Shown: positions 6,143 to 14,390 of the stretch, piece after piece
Position numbering within the stretch: position 1 is the stretch's first letter
Layout of the letters: the number at the start of each line of letters is the position of its first letter
NCBI GenBank assembly: GCA_963658085.1
Contig: CAVKOU010000042.1
Coordinates: 1 to 18,008, forward strand
From: CAKRJP01 sp963658085
GTDB lineage: Bacteria > Bacillota > Clostridia > Lachnospirales > Lachnospiraceae
Direction: 5' to 3'
Length of the DNA: 18,008 bases
Program-made: the position numbers and the translations under genes
Notes under the pieces: generated by a model
Seen by the model: only the letters and a program-made list of their open reading frames with translations
Databases searched by the model: none
Told to the model about the DNA's origin: nothing

Positions 6143-8164
6143 CTAGACTCTAAGGACATACAATTCATGTAACGCCCTGGTTGCTCCTATATAGTGGAAC
6201 TGTCCATACAAGGGACTATTTAATTTCTCATCCAGCAAAAATACCTGATCAAATTCCAGTCCCTTTGCCATATAAAAGGTGGTAACTGTAATTCCGCTGT
6301 TAAATTTTGAACTGTCCCGATCTATATAGAAAACATTTTCGTTTTTTTCTTTTAGGCTTTCGTAAATTTTCTTTGCCTCTTTTTCTGTCAGAGTCAAAAT
6401 AGCAGCGGTTTCATAGGCCTCATCCCCTACAGAAATTCTTTCCTGAATTTCTTTTAATCCATCCTCAAGGCTATTGACTTCCATCTGTTCTACATCTTTT
6501 CCATGACGATCCATATAAATAATATCTGATTCCGTAGCAAATTTCTCTGCATAGGCTGCAATCTCTAATGTATTTCGATAGCTTTTTGTCATCTCAATTT
6601 TACGAATATCTTTTCCAAATATCTTTGGCAAAAACTCCATGACATCTCTGGATTTATCATCTACAGTTTGACCTCTGTCTCCCAGGATAGTCATATTACA
6701 CTGGAACATTCTTCCCAAAATTTCATATTGCAAATAGGTATAATCCTGCATTTCATCGATGACCAGATGTCTTACCTGCCGTCCCGGTTTTTTGGAATAG
6801 AGACGATTTTTCAAATAAAGCACCGGATAAACATCCTCATATTCTAAGACTCTGCGTTTCATCTGTCGATCCGGAAGTGGCGGAAAATCATAATCTTCCA
6901 GGAACCAATTATAAATCTCGTACACATCCTTCGTGACATACATACGATCGAATTTTTCCTGGATTTCTAAAAGATCGTCCTCGGAAATGCTTCTTCCTGA
7001 CAATGTCTCATACTCATCTACAAAATATTCCCGCACTGCATCCATTCTGGAAAGCAATGGAACTCCTGCAAATTTATCATAGAAAAAATCCATAATATCT
7101 GATGGGCTTCTGGTAAGTCCCTTGTATCTAACCTCTTTAAAATCCACCAGACGGTCCTCAAGCTCTATTAAGAATCCCTCCACGGCGTCTACATATTCTT
7201 TGGATTCTTTAAAGGAAATTCTTTTCTCATCCTCTTCCCTTAATCCCTGAATCTTTCTTTCGATTTGATGATACCGGTCTTCGCAGTCTCCCACTACATC
7301 CTGAAGCTCTCTGTAGGCAAAGAGATCAAAACTCATTTCCTGAATATTCTCTTCTCCAAGTTCCGGCAAAATATGGGAAATGTAATCAGAAAATACACTG
7401 TTGGGTGACAAGATTAGAATATTTGAAGAATTCAAATGTTCCCTGTCATGGTACAAGAGATAGGCGATACGGTGCAGGGCCACAGAAGTTTTTCCACTTC
7501 CTGCCACTCCCTGAATTACCATGATCTTATCCTTTACGTTTCGGATAATTGCATTTTGTTCTTTCTGAATAGTTCTTACAATATTCTTTAACTTTGTATC
7601 GCTATTACTTCCAAGCTCCTGCTTTAAGATATCGTCATCAATCTTCATGTCGCTCTCAAATTCGTAAACCATGCGGCCTCTTCGAATTTTATATTGCGAT
7701 TTTGTAAGGATTTCTCCCGTCATAACCCCCGCCGGAGCCTCATAGGAAGCTTCTCCCTTATCATAATCATAGAAAAGCCCGCTTACCGGGGCTCTCCAAT
7801 CATAGATTAATGGCAGGGAGCCTCTTTTTTCCGCGAAATTTCCAATCCCTATATAGAAAGTTTCCGCCTCATCATCCCCATCATAAACAAAATCCACGCT
7901 TCCAAAAAAGGGGGAATCTAACATTCTTTTTAAGCGGTGCCTGAATTTTGCATTCTCCTGGTTGGTTCCCACCTGGGCGAAAAGTGCCTGTTGGTTATCG
8001 TAATTCTCATAACCATACTGATCCATCTCTGTATAATTATCCCAATAATACCGATTCATACTATCGATATCCTTTTGCACCTTAGCAATCGAATCTTCTA
8101 CCTCTGACAATCTCTGATTCAAACAGGTGGTTACATAATCCAGAAATTTGGTACCTCTACTCAT
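6143..8164 (-). CDS. helD: HelD-like RNA polymerase recycling ATPase (UvrD/SF1-type)
   Basis: HelD proteins bind RNA polymerase, inserting an N-terminal coiled coil into the secondary channel, and use ATP to free stalled polymerase. Residues 10-45 look coiled-coil (polar, heptad-like). YDWRAP (121-126) is typical of the family. SF1 motifs follow: a Q-motif-like segment (198-205), Walker A GVAGSGKT (219-226), Walker B VIDEMQD (468-474), GDRGQTVD (495-502), SYRNT (528-532), MAKGLEFD (632-639) and YIGATRA (658-664). At 673 aa it is about 100 residues shorter than B. subtilis HelD (774 aa). The ATG is preceded by AAGGAA at good spacing. It follows the ABC exporter on the same strand after 98 bp. 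A generic UvrD-like helicase is the alternative name. Polymerase recycling is inferred from family membership. Confidence 0.85.
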   Translation of the reverse strand: MSRGTKFLDYVTTCLNQRLSEVEDSIAKVQKDIDSMNRYYWDNYTEMDQYGYENYDNQQALFAQVGTNQENAKFRHRLKRMLDSPFFGSVDFVYDGDDEAETFYIGIGNFAEKRGSLPLIYDWRAPVSGLFYDYDKGEASYEAPAGVMTGEILTKSQYKIRRGRMVYEFESDMKIDDDILKQELGSNSDTKLKNIVRTIQKEQNAIIRNVKDKIMVIQGVAGSGKTSVALHRIAYLLYHDREHLNSSNILILSPNSVFSDYISHILPELGEENIQEMSFDLFAYRELQDVVGDCEDRYHQIERKIQGLREEDEKRISFKESKEYVDAVEGFLIELEDRLVDFKEVRYKGLTRSPSDIMDFFYDKFAGVPLLSRMDAVREYFVDEYETLSGRSISEDDLLEIQEKFDRMYVTKDVYEIYNWFLEDYDFPPLPDRQMKRRVLEYEDVYPVLYLKNRLYSKKPGRQVRHLVIDEMQDYTYLQYEILGRMFQCNMTILGDRGQTVDDKSRDVMEFLPKIFGKDIRKIEMTKSYRNTLEIAAYAEKFATESDIIYMDRHGKDVEQMEVNSLEDGLKEIQERISVGDEAYETAAILTLTEKEAKKIYESLKEKNENVFYIDRDSSKFNSGITVTTFYMAKGLEFDQVFLLDEKLNSPLYGQFHYIGATRALHELYVLRV

Positions 8165-8198
8165 TTTTATATTCCTTTATGTTTATAATTATAATACT

Positions 8199-8230
8199 AG
8201 GGTCAGGAGGTCAAAATGCCTCCTGGCCCT
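8199..8230. terminator. strong hairpin between ABC exporter and helD
   Basis: AGGGTCAGGAGG (8199-8210) and CCTCCTGGCCCT (8219-8230) form a 12-bp stem with one G-T pair and an 8-nt loop. On the minus strand, the direction of transcription here, it is followed by an AT-mixed stretch containing TATAAT (8188-8193) and not by a clean T-run. On the plus strand GTAGTTTTT follows. It may be an imperfect terminator separating the exporter from helD, with a helD promoter near 8188. Confidence 0.5.
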
Positions 8231-8262
8231 GTAGTTTTTGGACGAACCGCCTTTATGCATCT

Positions 8263-10161
8263 TTACGCATTGGCTTTCTTTCCTGTATAAAGTTGATAGT
8301 ATCTACCCTTCTCCTCGATCAATTGATCGTGAGTTCCTCTTTCAATAATTCTTCCCTGCTCCAATACCATGATACAGTCAGAGTTTCTTACGGTAGAAAG
8401 TCTATGGGCGATAACGAAAGTAGTTCTTCCGTGCATCAACTTATCCATACCATCCTGCACGATTTTTTCTGTTCTTGTATCGATAGAGCTGGTAGCCTCA
8501 TCTAAGATCAATACCGGTGGATCTGCAATTGCCGCCCTTGCAATGGCAAGGAGCTGTCTTTGTCCCTGACTTAAATTAGCACCGTCACCGTGAAGTACCG
8601 TGTCATATCCATGAGGAAGTCTGCGGATAAATCCATCAGCATTGGCAAGCTTTGCTGCTGCAACGATTTCTTCTTCTGTAGCATCCAGCTTACCAAATCG
8701 AATGTTGTCTCTGACCGTTCCTGTAAATAAATGGGTGTCCTGCAAAACGATTCCCAAAGATCTACGAAGGTCTGCCTTCTTGATCTTATTGATATTGATT
8801 CCATCGTACCGGATCTTACCATCCTGTATATCATAGAATCTGTTAATCAGGTTGGTAATGGTAGTTTTTCCTGCACCGGTAGATCCTACAAAGGCAATCT
8901 TCTGTCCCGGTGTAGCATACAGATCCACATTGTGGAGAACAATCTTGTCCGGATTATATCCAAAATCTACATCTTCAAATACCACATCTCCGGTAAGTTC
9001 TACGTAGTCCACACTTCCATCTGCCTGATGTTCATGTCTCCATGCCCAGTGACCGGTTCTCTTGTCTGTCTCTACAAGCTTTCCGTCTTTTTCCTCGGCA
9101 TTTACCAAAGTAACATATCCATCGTCCACTTCCACCTCTTCATCAAGGAGAGTAAAGATACGATCTGCTCCGGCAAGAGCCATAACTACCGCATTGATCT
9201 GCATACTAATCTGGTTGATCGGCATACTGAAACTCTTGTTAAAAGTCAAGAAACTTGCCAGCCCTCCAAGAGTCAAGCCTCCAAAACCATTTAAAGCAAA
9301 GATTCCTCCAAAAATCGCACAGATTACATAACTAATATTTCCAAGCTGTGCATTGATTGGTCCTAAATAGTTGGCATAGGAGTTTGCCTTATCTGCGCTG
9401 ACAAAGAGCTTGTCATTTAATTCTTTAAACCGCTTCTTACTTTCTTCTTCATGACAGAACACCTTTACAACCTTCTGTCCATTCATCATCTCTTCGATGT
9501 ATCCATTTACTTTACCCAGATCCATCTGCTGATCGTGGAAGAATTTTCCACTTCGCTTGGTGGCCTGTCCGGATAAATAAACCATAACTCCCACCATGAT
9601 CATAGTAATAATAGTAAGTGGAATACTTAAAATTAACATACTGATAAATACACTAACGATGGTAATTCCACTGTTCACCAGTTGCGGAATACTCTGACTG
9701 ATCATCTGTCTCAAGGTATCAATATCATTGGTATAAACAGACATGATATCTCCGTGAGGGTGAGTGTCAAAATAACGGATCGGAAGTCTTTCCATGTGCT
9801 CAAAAAGCTCATTTCTAAGATTTCTAAGTGTTCCCTGAGTAACCGTGATCATAATACGATTATAAGTGTAAGTTGCCACAACTCCAACTGCATAAAAGCA
9901 TGCTACTCTGGCAATCGCGTTAGCAAGAGGAGTGAAGTTCGGTTGATCTGTAAGCAAGAACGGAGTGATATATTTATCGATGAGTTCTTTCATGAACATA
10001 GTTCCCTGAACATTTGCAAGAACGCTTACTACAATCAGGATCATAACCGTAGTAAATTGGATCTTATAATCCCTTAGTACATAAAACATTACACGTTTTA
10101 AGATCGGTCCCGGATTCTTAACGGTAGGGCGTGGTCCTCGATTTCTATTCATACCTGCCAT
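8263..10161 (-). CDS. ABC exporter half-transporter (catalytic-Walker-B subunit of a heterodimer)
   Basis: The protein has an N-terminal six-helix exporter domain (about 20-330) and a C-terminal ATPase domain (about 390-625). The Walker A GSTGAGKT is at 426-433, Q-loop Q474, Walker B LILDE with catalytic E555, and switch His H586 (AHRLS). Its signature motif is LSQGQ (530-534), not LSGGQ. At 632 aa it exceeds the usual ~580 because of a polar linker insert of about 35-40 residues (350-388, with HWAWRHEHQADG) between membrane domain and ATPase. The start ATG lies 3 bp after the partner's stop, with AAGGAGG inside the partner's last codons. The substrate is unknown. Multidrug or peptide export is the usual role of such pairs. 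Confidence 0.93.
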   Translation of the reverse strand: MAGMNRNRGPRPTVKNPGPILKRVMFYVLRDYKIQFTTVMILIVVSVLANVQGTMFMKELIDKYITPFLLTDQPNFTPLANAIARVACFYAVGVVATYTYNRIMITVTQGTLRNLRNELFEHMERLPIRYFDTHPHGDIMSVYTNDIDTLRQMISQSIPQLVNSGITIVSVFISMLILSIPLTIITMIMVGVMVYLSGQATKRSGKFFHDQQMDLGKVNGYIEEMMNGQKVVKVFCHEEESKKRFKELNDKLFVSADKANSYANYLGPINAQLGNISYVICAIFGGIFALNGFGGLTLGGLASFLTFNKSFSMPINQISMQINAVVMALAGADRIFTLLDEEVEVDDGYVTLVNAEEKDGKLVETDKRTGHWAWRHEHQADGSVDYVELTGDVVFEDVDFGYNPDKIVLHNVDLYATPGQKIAFVGSTGAGKTTITNLINRFYDIQDGKIRYDGININKIKKADLRRSLGIVLQDTHLFTGTVRDNIRFGKLDATEEEIVAAAKLANADGFIRRLPHGYDTVLHGDGANLSQGQRQLLAIARAAIADPPVLILDEATSSIDTRTEKIVQDGMDKLMHGRTTFVIAHRLSTVRNSDCIMVLEQGRIIERGTHDQLIEEKGRYYQLYTGKKANA

Positions 10162-10164
10162 AGT

Positions 10165-11913
10165 CTATTCACCCTCCTTCTCATCAAAATCTCCGCCGCC
10201 TTTGGTTTGAGACTCATATACATCTCTGTAAATGTCATTGCTCTTAAGCAATTCCTCATGAGTTCCAAATCCATTTACACGGCCTTCTTCCATAACAATA
10301 ATCCGGTCTGCATCCTGCACACTGGAAATTCTCTGGGCGATGATAATCTTTGTAGTATTTGGAATTTCTTCTCTGAATGCCTTGCGGATTTTTGTATCTG
10401 TAGCAGTATCTACCGCACTGGTACTATCATCCAAGATCAATACTTTTGGATCCTTAAGAAGAGCTCTGGCAATACAAAGTCTCTGCTTTTGTCCACCGGA
10501 TACGTTGCTTCCGCCCTGCTCGATATAGGTATTATATCCTGCCGGGAATTTCTGGATAAATTCATCTGCACAGGCAAGTCTGCAGACTTCCTGACACTCT
10601 TCATCGGAAGCATTTTTATCTCCCCAACGAAGATTCTCATAAATCGTTCCGGAAAATAGCACGTTATTTTGTAATACTACTGCAACTTTATTTCTTAATA
10701 CTTCCATATCGTACTCTCGTACGTCATGGCCTCCTACCTTAATCTGTCCGGCTGTCACATCGTAGAGGCGACTGATTAAGTTTACCAAACTGGTCTTGGC
10801 ACTTCCCGTTCCACCGATAATACCAATGGTCTCTCCGGATTTAATCTCCAAGTTAATATCCTTAAGTACCGGCTCATCACTATTTTTCTCATAAGCGAAG
10901 TCCACATGGTCAAATACGATGCTTCCATCTGTCACATCCTCCAAAGGATGCTCTGGATTTTCAAGATCACTTTTTTCTTCAAGCACCTCAGCTACACGTT
11001 CTGCACTGGCAGTACTCATAGAAACCATAACAAATACCATTGACATCATCATCAAACTCATAAGAATGTTCATACAGTATGTAAGAAGACTCATAAGTTC
11101 TCCTGTTGTCAGGGAATCTGCCACGATCATCTTTGCACCCATCCAGCTGATGAGCAGGATACAGCTATAAACTGTAAATTGCATCAATGGCATGTTATAT
11201 ACGATGTTTTTTTCTGCCTTTACAAACAGCTTGTAAATATTTGCACTGGCATTGTGGAAACGCTCCGTCTCCTGTTCTTCTCTTACATAAGCCTTTACCA
11301 CGCGAATGGCGGATACATTTTCCTGTACGGATTCATTTAATGCATCATACTTTGGAAATACCTGACGGAAATACTTGGTAGCATGTACCATAATAAAGCA
11401 CAAAAGTCCTCCAAGTATGATAACGGCAATTAAATAAACGGATGCAATCCTTGCATTGATCGCAAAGGACATAATCATAGCACAGATCAAACTCATAGGA
11501 GCCCTTACAAACATTCGAAGCAGCATCTGATATGCATTCTGAATATTCGTAACATCTGTGGTCATACGGGTAACCAGTCCTGCAGTACTATATTTATCAA
11601 TATTCGAGAAAGAAAATGTCTGGATATTATAAAACATGGACTCTCTCAGATTTTTTGCAAATCCCGCCGAAGCTTTCGCTCCGTAACGGCCACCGCCAAG
11701 ACCTGCAAACAGTCCGACGGCTGCTGCCAGGACCATGACACTACCTACCTTGTAGATATGCTGCATGTCCCCGGCATTTACGCCCTTATCAATGATGGAC
11801 GCCATCAAATAGGGGATCGTCATCTCCATAAGTACCTCCAACACCATAAATGCCGGTGTTGCAAGAGATGCCCCTTTGTATTCTTTTACTTCTTTTAATA
11901 ACGTTCGTAACAC
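10165..11913 (-). CDS. ABC exporter half-transporter (degenerate-site subunit of a heterodimer)
   Basis: The membrane domain (about 15-310, six helices) is followed by an ATPase domain (about 330-570). The signature VSGGQ (471-475) is intact. The residue after Walker B is Asp (LILDD, D496) where Glu is needed for hydrolysis, and the switch residue is Gln (AQRIS, Q527) in place of His. Walker A is GGTGSAKT (367-374), with Ala at the sixth position of GxxGxGKT. This D/Q pair marks the degenerate-site partner in TM287/288-type exporters. It should pair with the adjacent gene, whose LSQGQ completes the degenerate site. The start is GTG, seven bases after AAGGAGG, and that Shine-Dalgarno overlaps the tex stop codon, so the gene is tightly linked to tex. 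Confidence 0.93.
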   Translation of the reverse strand: MLRTLLKEVKEYKGASLATPAFMVLEVLMEMTIPYLMASIIDKGVNAGDMQHIYKVGSVMVLAAAVGLFAGLGGGRYGAKASAGFAKNLRESMFYNIQTFSFSNIDKYSTAGLVTRMTTDVTNIQNAYQMLLRMFVRAPMSLICAMIMSFAINARIASVYLIAVIILGGLLCFIMVHATKYFRQVFPKYDALNESVQENVSAIRVVKAYVREEQETERFHNASANIYKLFVKAEKNIVYNMPLMQFTVYSCILLISWMGAKMIVADSLTTGELMSLLTYCMNILMSLMMMSMVFVMVSMSTASAERVAEVLEEKSDLENPEHPLEDVTDGSIVFDHVDFAYEKNSDEPVLKDINLEIKSGETIGIIGGTGSAKTSLVNLISRLYDVTAGQIKVGGHDVREYDMEVLRNKVAVVLQNNVLFSGTIYENLRWGDKNASDEECQEVCRLACADEFIQKFPAGYNTYIEQGGSNVSGGQKQRLCIARALLKDPKVLILDDSTSAVDTATDTKIRKAFREEIPNTTKIIIAQRISSVQDADRIIVMEEGRVNGFGTHEELLKSNDIYRDVYESQTKGGGDFDEKEGE

Positions 11914-11926
11914 AAAAAAGCCTCCT

Positions 11927-14080
11927 TTATGATATTCCTTTCATTGTCAGCTGTATTCTTTTTTTCTTTAAATCCACACTCATGACCTTCACTTCCACGA
12001 TGTCACCAACACTTACTACTTCCAGCGGGTGTTTGATGAATTTATCGCATATCTCTGAAATATGAACCAATCCATCCTGATGTACACCGATGTCCACGAA
12101 AGCTCCAAAATCAATAACATTTCGCACAGTTCCCTTAAGGATCATGCCTTCTTTTAAGTCCTTCATCTCTAAGACATCGGTTCTTAAAATCGGCTTTGGC
12201 ATATCTTCTCTTGGATCCCGTCCCGGTTTTTCCAACTCTTTTACGATATCTTGCAGGGTGATCTCTCCGATCTTAAGCTCCTTCGCCAAGGCCTTATAAT
12301 CCTTAATAGTAAGAGACAAACCTGAAAGCTTTCCTGCGGATACATCCTCCGGAACAAATCCCTGTTTCTTCAAGAGATTCTTTGCAGCCTCGTAGGTTTC
12401 CGGATGAACACTGGTGGTATCCAGAGGTTCATTTCCTCCGTAAATACGCATGAATCCGGCACACTGTTCATAGGCTTTTGGTCCAAGCTTTGGCACTTTC
12501 AAAAGTTCCTTGCGATTCTTGAAGCTTCCATTCTCTTCTCTGTAAGCCACAATATTCTTGGCAATGGTAGAAGTGATACCGGAAATGTAGGATAGAAGCG
12601 GTGCAGAAGCCGTATTCAAATCTACTCCCACTCGGTTTACACAATCCTCCACTACTCCGGATAATGCTTCCGAAAGCTTCTTTTGATTCATATCGTGCTG
12701 ATACTGTCCTACCCCAATGGCTTTCGGATCGATCTTTACAAGTTCCGCCAAAGGATCTTGCAGTCGTCTGGCAATGGATGTAGCACTTCTTTGTCCCACG
12801 TCAAACTTCGGGAATTCTTCACTAGCCAGTTTGCTTGCAGAGTAAACAGAAGCCCCGGCTTCGTTTACAATAACATACTGAACTTTCTGTGGGATTTCCT
12901 TAAGAAGTTCCACGATAAATTGTTCCGACTCTCTGGATGCGGTTCCATTTCCAACGGAAATCAGGGTGATATTGTACTTGGCAATGATTTCCTTTAAGAG
13001 TTTCTTCGCAGCAGCGATCTTCTGCGGGGTAGTTGGAGCTGTTGGATAAATAACAGTTGTACCAATAACTTTTCCTGTAGGATCAACTACAGCCAGCTTA
13101 CAGCCGGTTCGAAAAGCCGGATCCCATCCTAATACCGTATGCCCCTTAATCGGCGGTGCCATAAGAAGCTGCTCTAAGTTTTTCTTAAATACTTCAATGG
13201 CTCCATCCTCTGCCTGCTCTGTCAGTTCATTTCTGATCTCTCTCTCAATTGCCGGAGCAATGAGACGCTTGTAGGCATCTGCAATGGTATCCTTTAGAAC
13301 TTGATTGGTATAAGGATTGTCCTTCTTAATAACCTTCTTTTCCAGATAGCGAAGTACATCCTCCTCCGGAGCTTCCACCTTTACCGTTAAGATTTTTTCT
13401 TTCTCTCCACGATTCAAGGCCAGAATGCGGTGTCCTGCCAGTTTTCTTACCGGCTCCTCAAATTCGTAGTACATTTCATAGACGGACTCTGCCTCCGGGT
13501 CCTTTGCTACTGAAGTAATCACACCCTTTTGCAAGGTCTGCTTTCGAATCCAAATTCGATAGTCTGCCTCATCGGAAATGCTTTCAGCAATAATATCAGC
13601 AGCTCCCGCTATGGCATCCTGAATGGTCTCTACCTCTTTTTCAGAATTCACATATTTCGCTGCTTCTTCCTCCAAAGAATGATCTAATTTCTGAAGACGG
13701 ATGGTCATAGCCAAAGGTTCTAATCCCTTCTCCTTTGCAATGGTAGCTCTTGTTCGGCGCTTCGGTCTGTAAGGTCTGTAAAGGTCTTCCACTACTACCA
13801 GGGTTTCTGCCTGAAGGATCTGATTCTTTAACTCCTCCGTAAGCTTTCCCTGTTCTTCAATGCTTCCCAGCACCTGCTCCTTCTTTTCCTCTAAGTTTCG
13901 CAGATAAAGAAGTCTCTCATGAAGTTTACGAAGCTGCTCATCATCCAAGGTTCCTGTAGCTTCCTTGCGATATCTGGCAATAAAGGGAATGGTATTTCCC
14001 TCGTCAATAAGCTTTACAGCAGCCTCTACCTGCCACTTCTTTACTCCTAATTCTTCTGTGATTTTCTGATTAATATCCAT
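11927..14080 (-). CDS. tex: Tex family S1 RNA-binding transcription-associated protein
   Basis: Tex (Spt6-like core) is a nucleic-acid-binding protein linked to transcription and tolerance of toxic gene expression. The N-terminal helical block includes FIARYRKEATGTLDDEQLR (33-51). A YqgF/RNase H-like domain begins near 314 (VLGWDPAFRTGCKLAVVDP). Helix-hairpin-helix repeats follow (GVDLNTASAPLLSYISGI onward), and a C-terminal S1 domain occupies about 642-715 (GTVRNVIDFGAFVDIG, GLVHISEI). I chose the ATG at 14078-14080 (717 aa) because GAAAGG lies eight bases upstream. The longer frame to 14122 would start at a TTG inside the leader hairpin with no ribosome binding site. It is the first gene of the minus-strand tex-ABC-ABC(-helD) block. 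Confidence 0.95.
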   Translation of the reverse strand: MDINQKITEELGVKKWQVEAAVKLIDEGNTIPFIARYRKEATGTLDDEQLRKLHERLLYLRNLEEKKEQVLGSIEEQGKLTEELKNQILQAETLVVVEDLYRPYRPKRRTRATIAKEKGLEPLAMTIRLQKLDHSLEEEAAKYVNSEKEVETIQDAIAGAADIIAESISDEADYRIWIRKQTLQKGVITSVAKDPEAESVYEMYYEFEEPVRKLAGHRILALNRGEKEKILTVKVEAPEEDVLRYLEKKVIKKDNPYTNQVLKDTIADAYKRLIAPAIEREIRNELTEQAEDGAIEVFKKNLEQLLMAPPIKGHTVLGWDPAFRTGCKLAVVDPTGKVIGTTVIYPTAPTTPQKIAAAKKLLKEIIAKYNITLISVGNGTASRESEQFIVELLKEIPQKVQYVIVNEAGASVYSASKLASEEFPKFDVGQRSATSIARRLQDPLAELVKIDPKAIGVGQYQHDMNQKKLSEALSGVVEDCVNRVGVDLNTASAPLLSYISGITSTIAKNIVAYREENGSFKNRKELLKVPKLGPKAYEQCAGFMRIYGGNEPLDTTSVHPETYEAAKNLLKKQGFVPEDVSAGKLSGLSLTIKDYKALAKELKIGEITLQDIVKELEKPGRDPREDMPKPILRTDVLEMKDLKEGMILKGTVRNVIDFGAFVDIGVHQDGLVHISEICDKFIKHPLEVVSVGDIVEVKVMSVDLKKKRIQLTMKGIS

Positions 14081-14110
14081 AAAATGTACCTTTCTTTGTG
14101 AACACAAATC

Positions 14111-14140
14111 TAACTGGGACAAAACTTTTGGCCCCAGTTA
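14111..14140 (-). other. hairpin in the tex 5' leader
   Basis: TAACTGGG (14111-14118) and CCCAGTTA (14133-14140) pair over 8 bp. Inside them CAAAACTTTTG is itself symmetric. It begins at or just after the predicted tex transcription start and ends 30 nt before the start codon. It could be an mRNA-stabilising or regulatory structure, or a DNA operator at +1 to +30. Confidence 0.5.
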
Positions 14141-14148
14141 AGTATAAT

Positions 14149-14177
14149 ATTATACAGGAATTTTGATCTATTATCAA
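14149..14177 (-). promoter_or_regulatory. tex: tex promoter
   Basis: The minus strand has TTGATA (14172-14177), a 17-nt spacer and TATAAT (14149-14154), preceded by CTG. The -10 lies in the 14-bp palindrome GTATAATATTATAC (14142-14155). The opposite strand has no matching -35, so only the minus-strand promoter is supported. Confidence 0.85.
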
Positions 14178-14208
14178 CGCAGGAATGTGCTAAGAAATCT
14201 AAAAGAAA

Positions 14209-14222
14209 TGTAAACTTTTACA
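14209..14222. promoter_or_regulatory. candidate operator, inverted repeat TGTAAA-CT-TTTACA
   Basis: The two 6-bp arms are perfect inverted repeats. The site lies between the divergent tex and tetR promoters, about 30 bp upstream of the tex -35. Its central AAACTTTT recurs in the tex leader hairpin (14123-14129 region). A TetR-family dimer could bind such a site. This is inference from position and symmetry only. Confidence 0.35.
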
Positions 14223-14245
14223 AAATCCCTACGGTTTTCTTTAAC

Positions 14246-14265
14246 AAACAGAGTTCACTCTGTTT
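14246..14265. promoter_or_regulatory. candidate TetR operator, AAACAGAGT-TC-ACTCTGTTT
   Basis: Perfect 9-bp arms separated by 2 bp (20 bp in all) end 2 bp before the tetR -35. Length, symmetry and position are typical of an autoregulatory TetR-family operator. As RNA it could also form a TTCA-loop hairpin, but it lies upstream of the predicted tetR start, so a DNA site is more likely. Confidence 0.5.
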
Positions 14266-14267
14266 TC

Positions 14268-14296
14268 TTGCAAATAAAAATTTGCCATGCTATACT
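14268..14296 (+). promoter_or_regulatory. tetR promoter
   Basis: TTGCAA (14268-14273), a 17-nt spacer and TATACT (14291-14296), with TGC just upstream giving an extended -10. The predicted start near 14303 gives a leader of nearly 90 nt before the TetR start codon. Confidence 0.8.
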
Positions 14297-14340
14297 AGAG
14301 TTTATGATATTGGGGCAACAAAAATTTTCCCCAGTCGGAT

Positions 14341-14371
14341 AGCGATCAACCATTATTATTGATTGCTTTTT
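14341..14371 (+). terminator. terminator-like hairpin inside the tetR leader
   Basis: AGCGATCAA (14341-14349) pairs with TTGATTGCT (14359-14367) through one G-T pair around a 9-nt loop, and a run of five T (14367-14371) follows. It sits about 40 nt after the predicted start and 20 nt before the tetR ATG. Transcription of tetR must pass it, so it looks like an attenuator. A GC-capped stem-loop (TGGGG...CCCCA, 14309-14333) precedes it. Confidence 0.5.
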
Positions 14372-14390
14372 AAAAGAAAAAGGATTATAT

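Noticed and set aside
5852..6172. 106-codon open frame on the plus strand
   Set aside because: It is the antisense of the FMN riboswitch and ribU promoter. The conserved RNA blocks explain the sequence.
14081..14122. 14-residue N-terminal extension of Tex
   Set aside because: It would begin at TTG within a leader hairpin without a Shine-Dalgarno, while the ATG at 14080 has GAAAGG eight bases upstream and matches the family's N-terminus.
14142..14155. Palindrome GTATAATATTATAC as a two-way promoter
   Set aside because: Both strands read TATAAT, but only the minus strand has a -35 (TTGATA) at 17 bp. The plus strand shows none.
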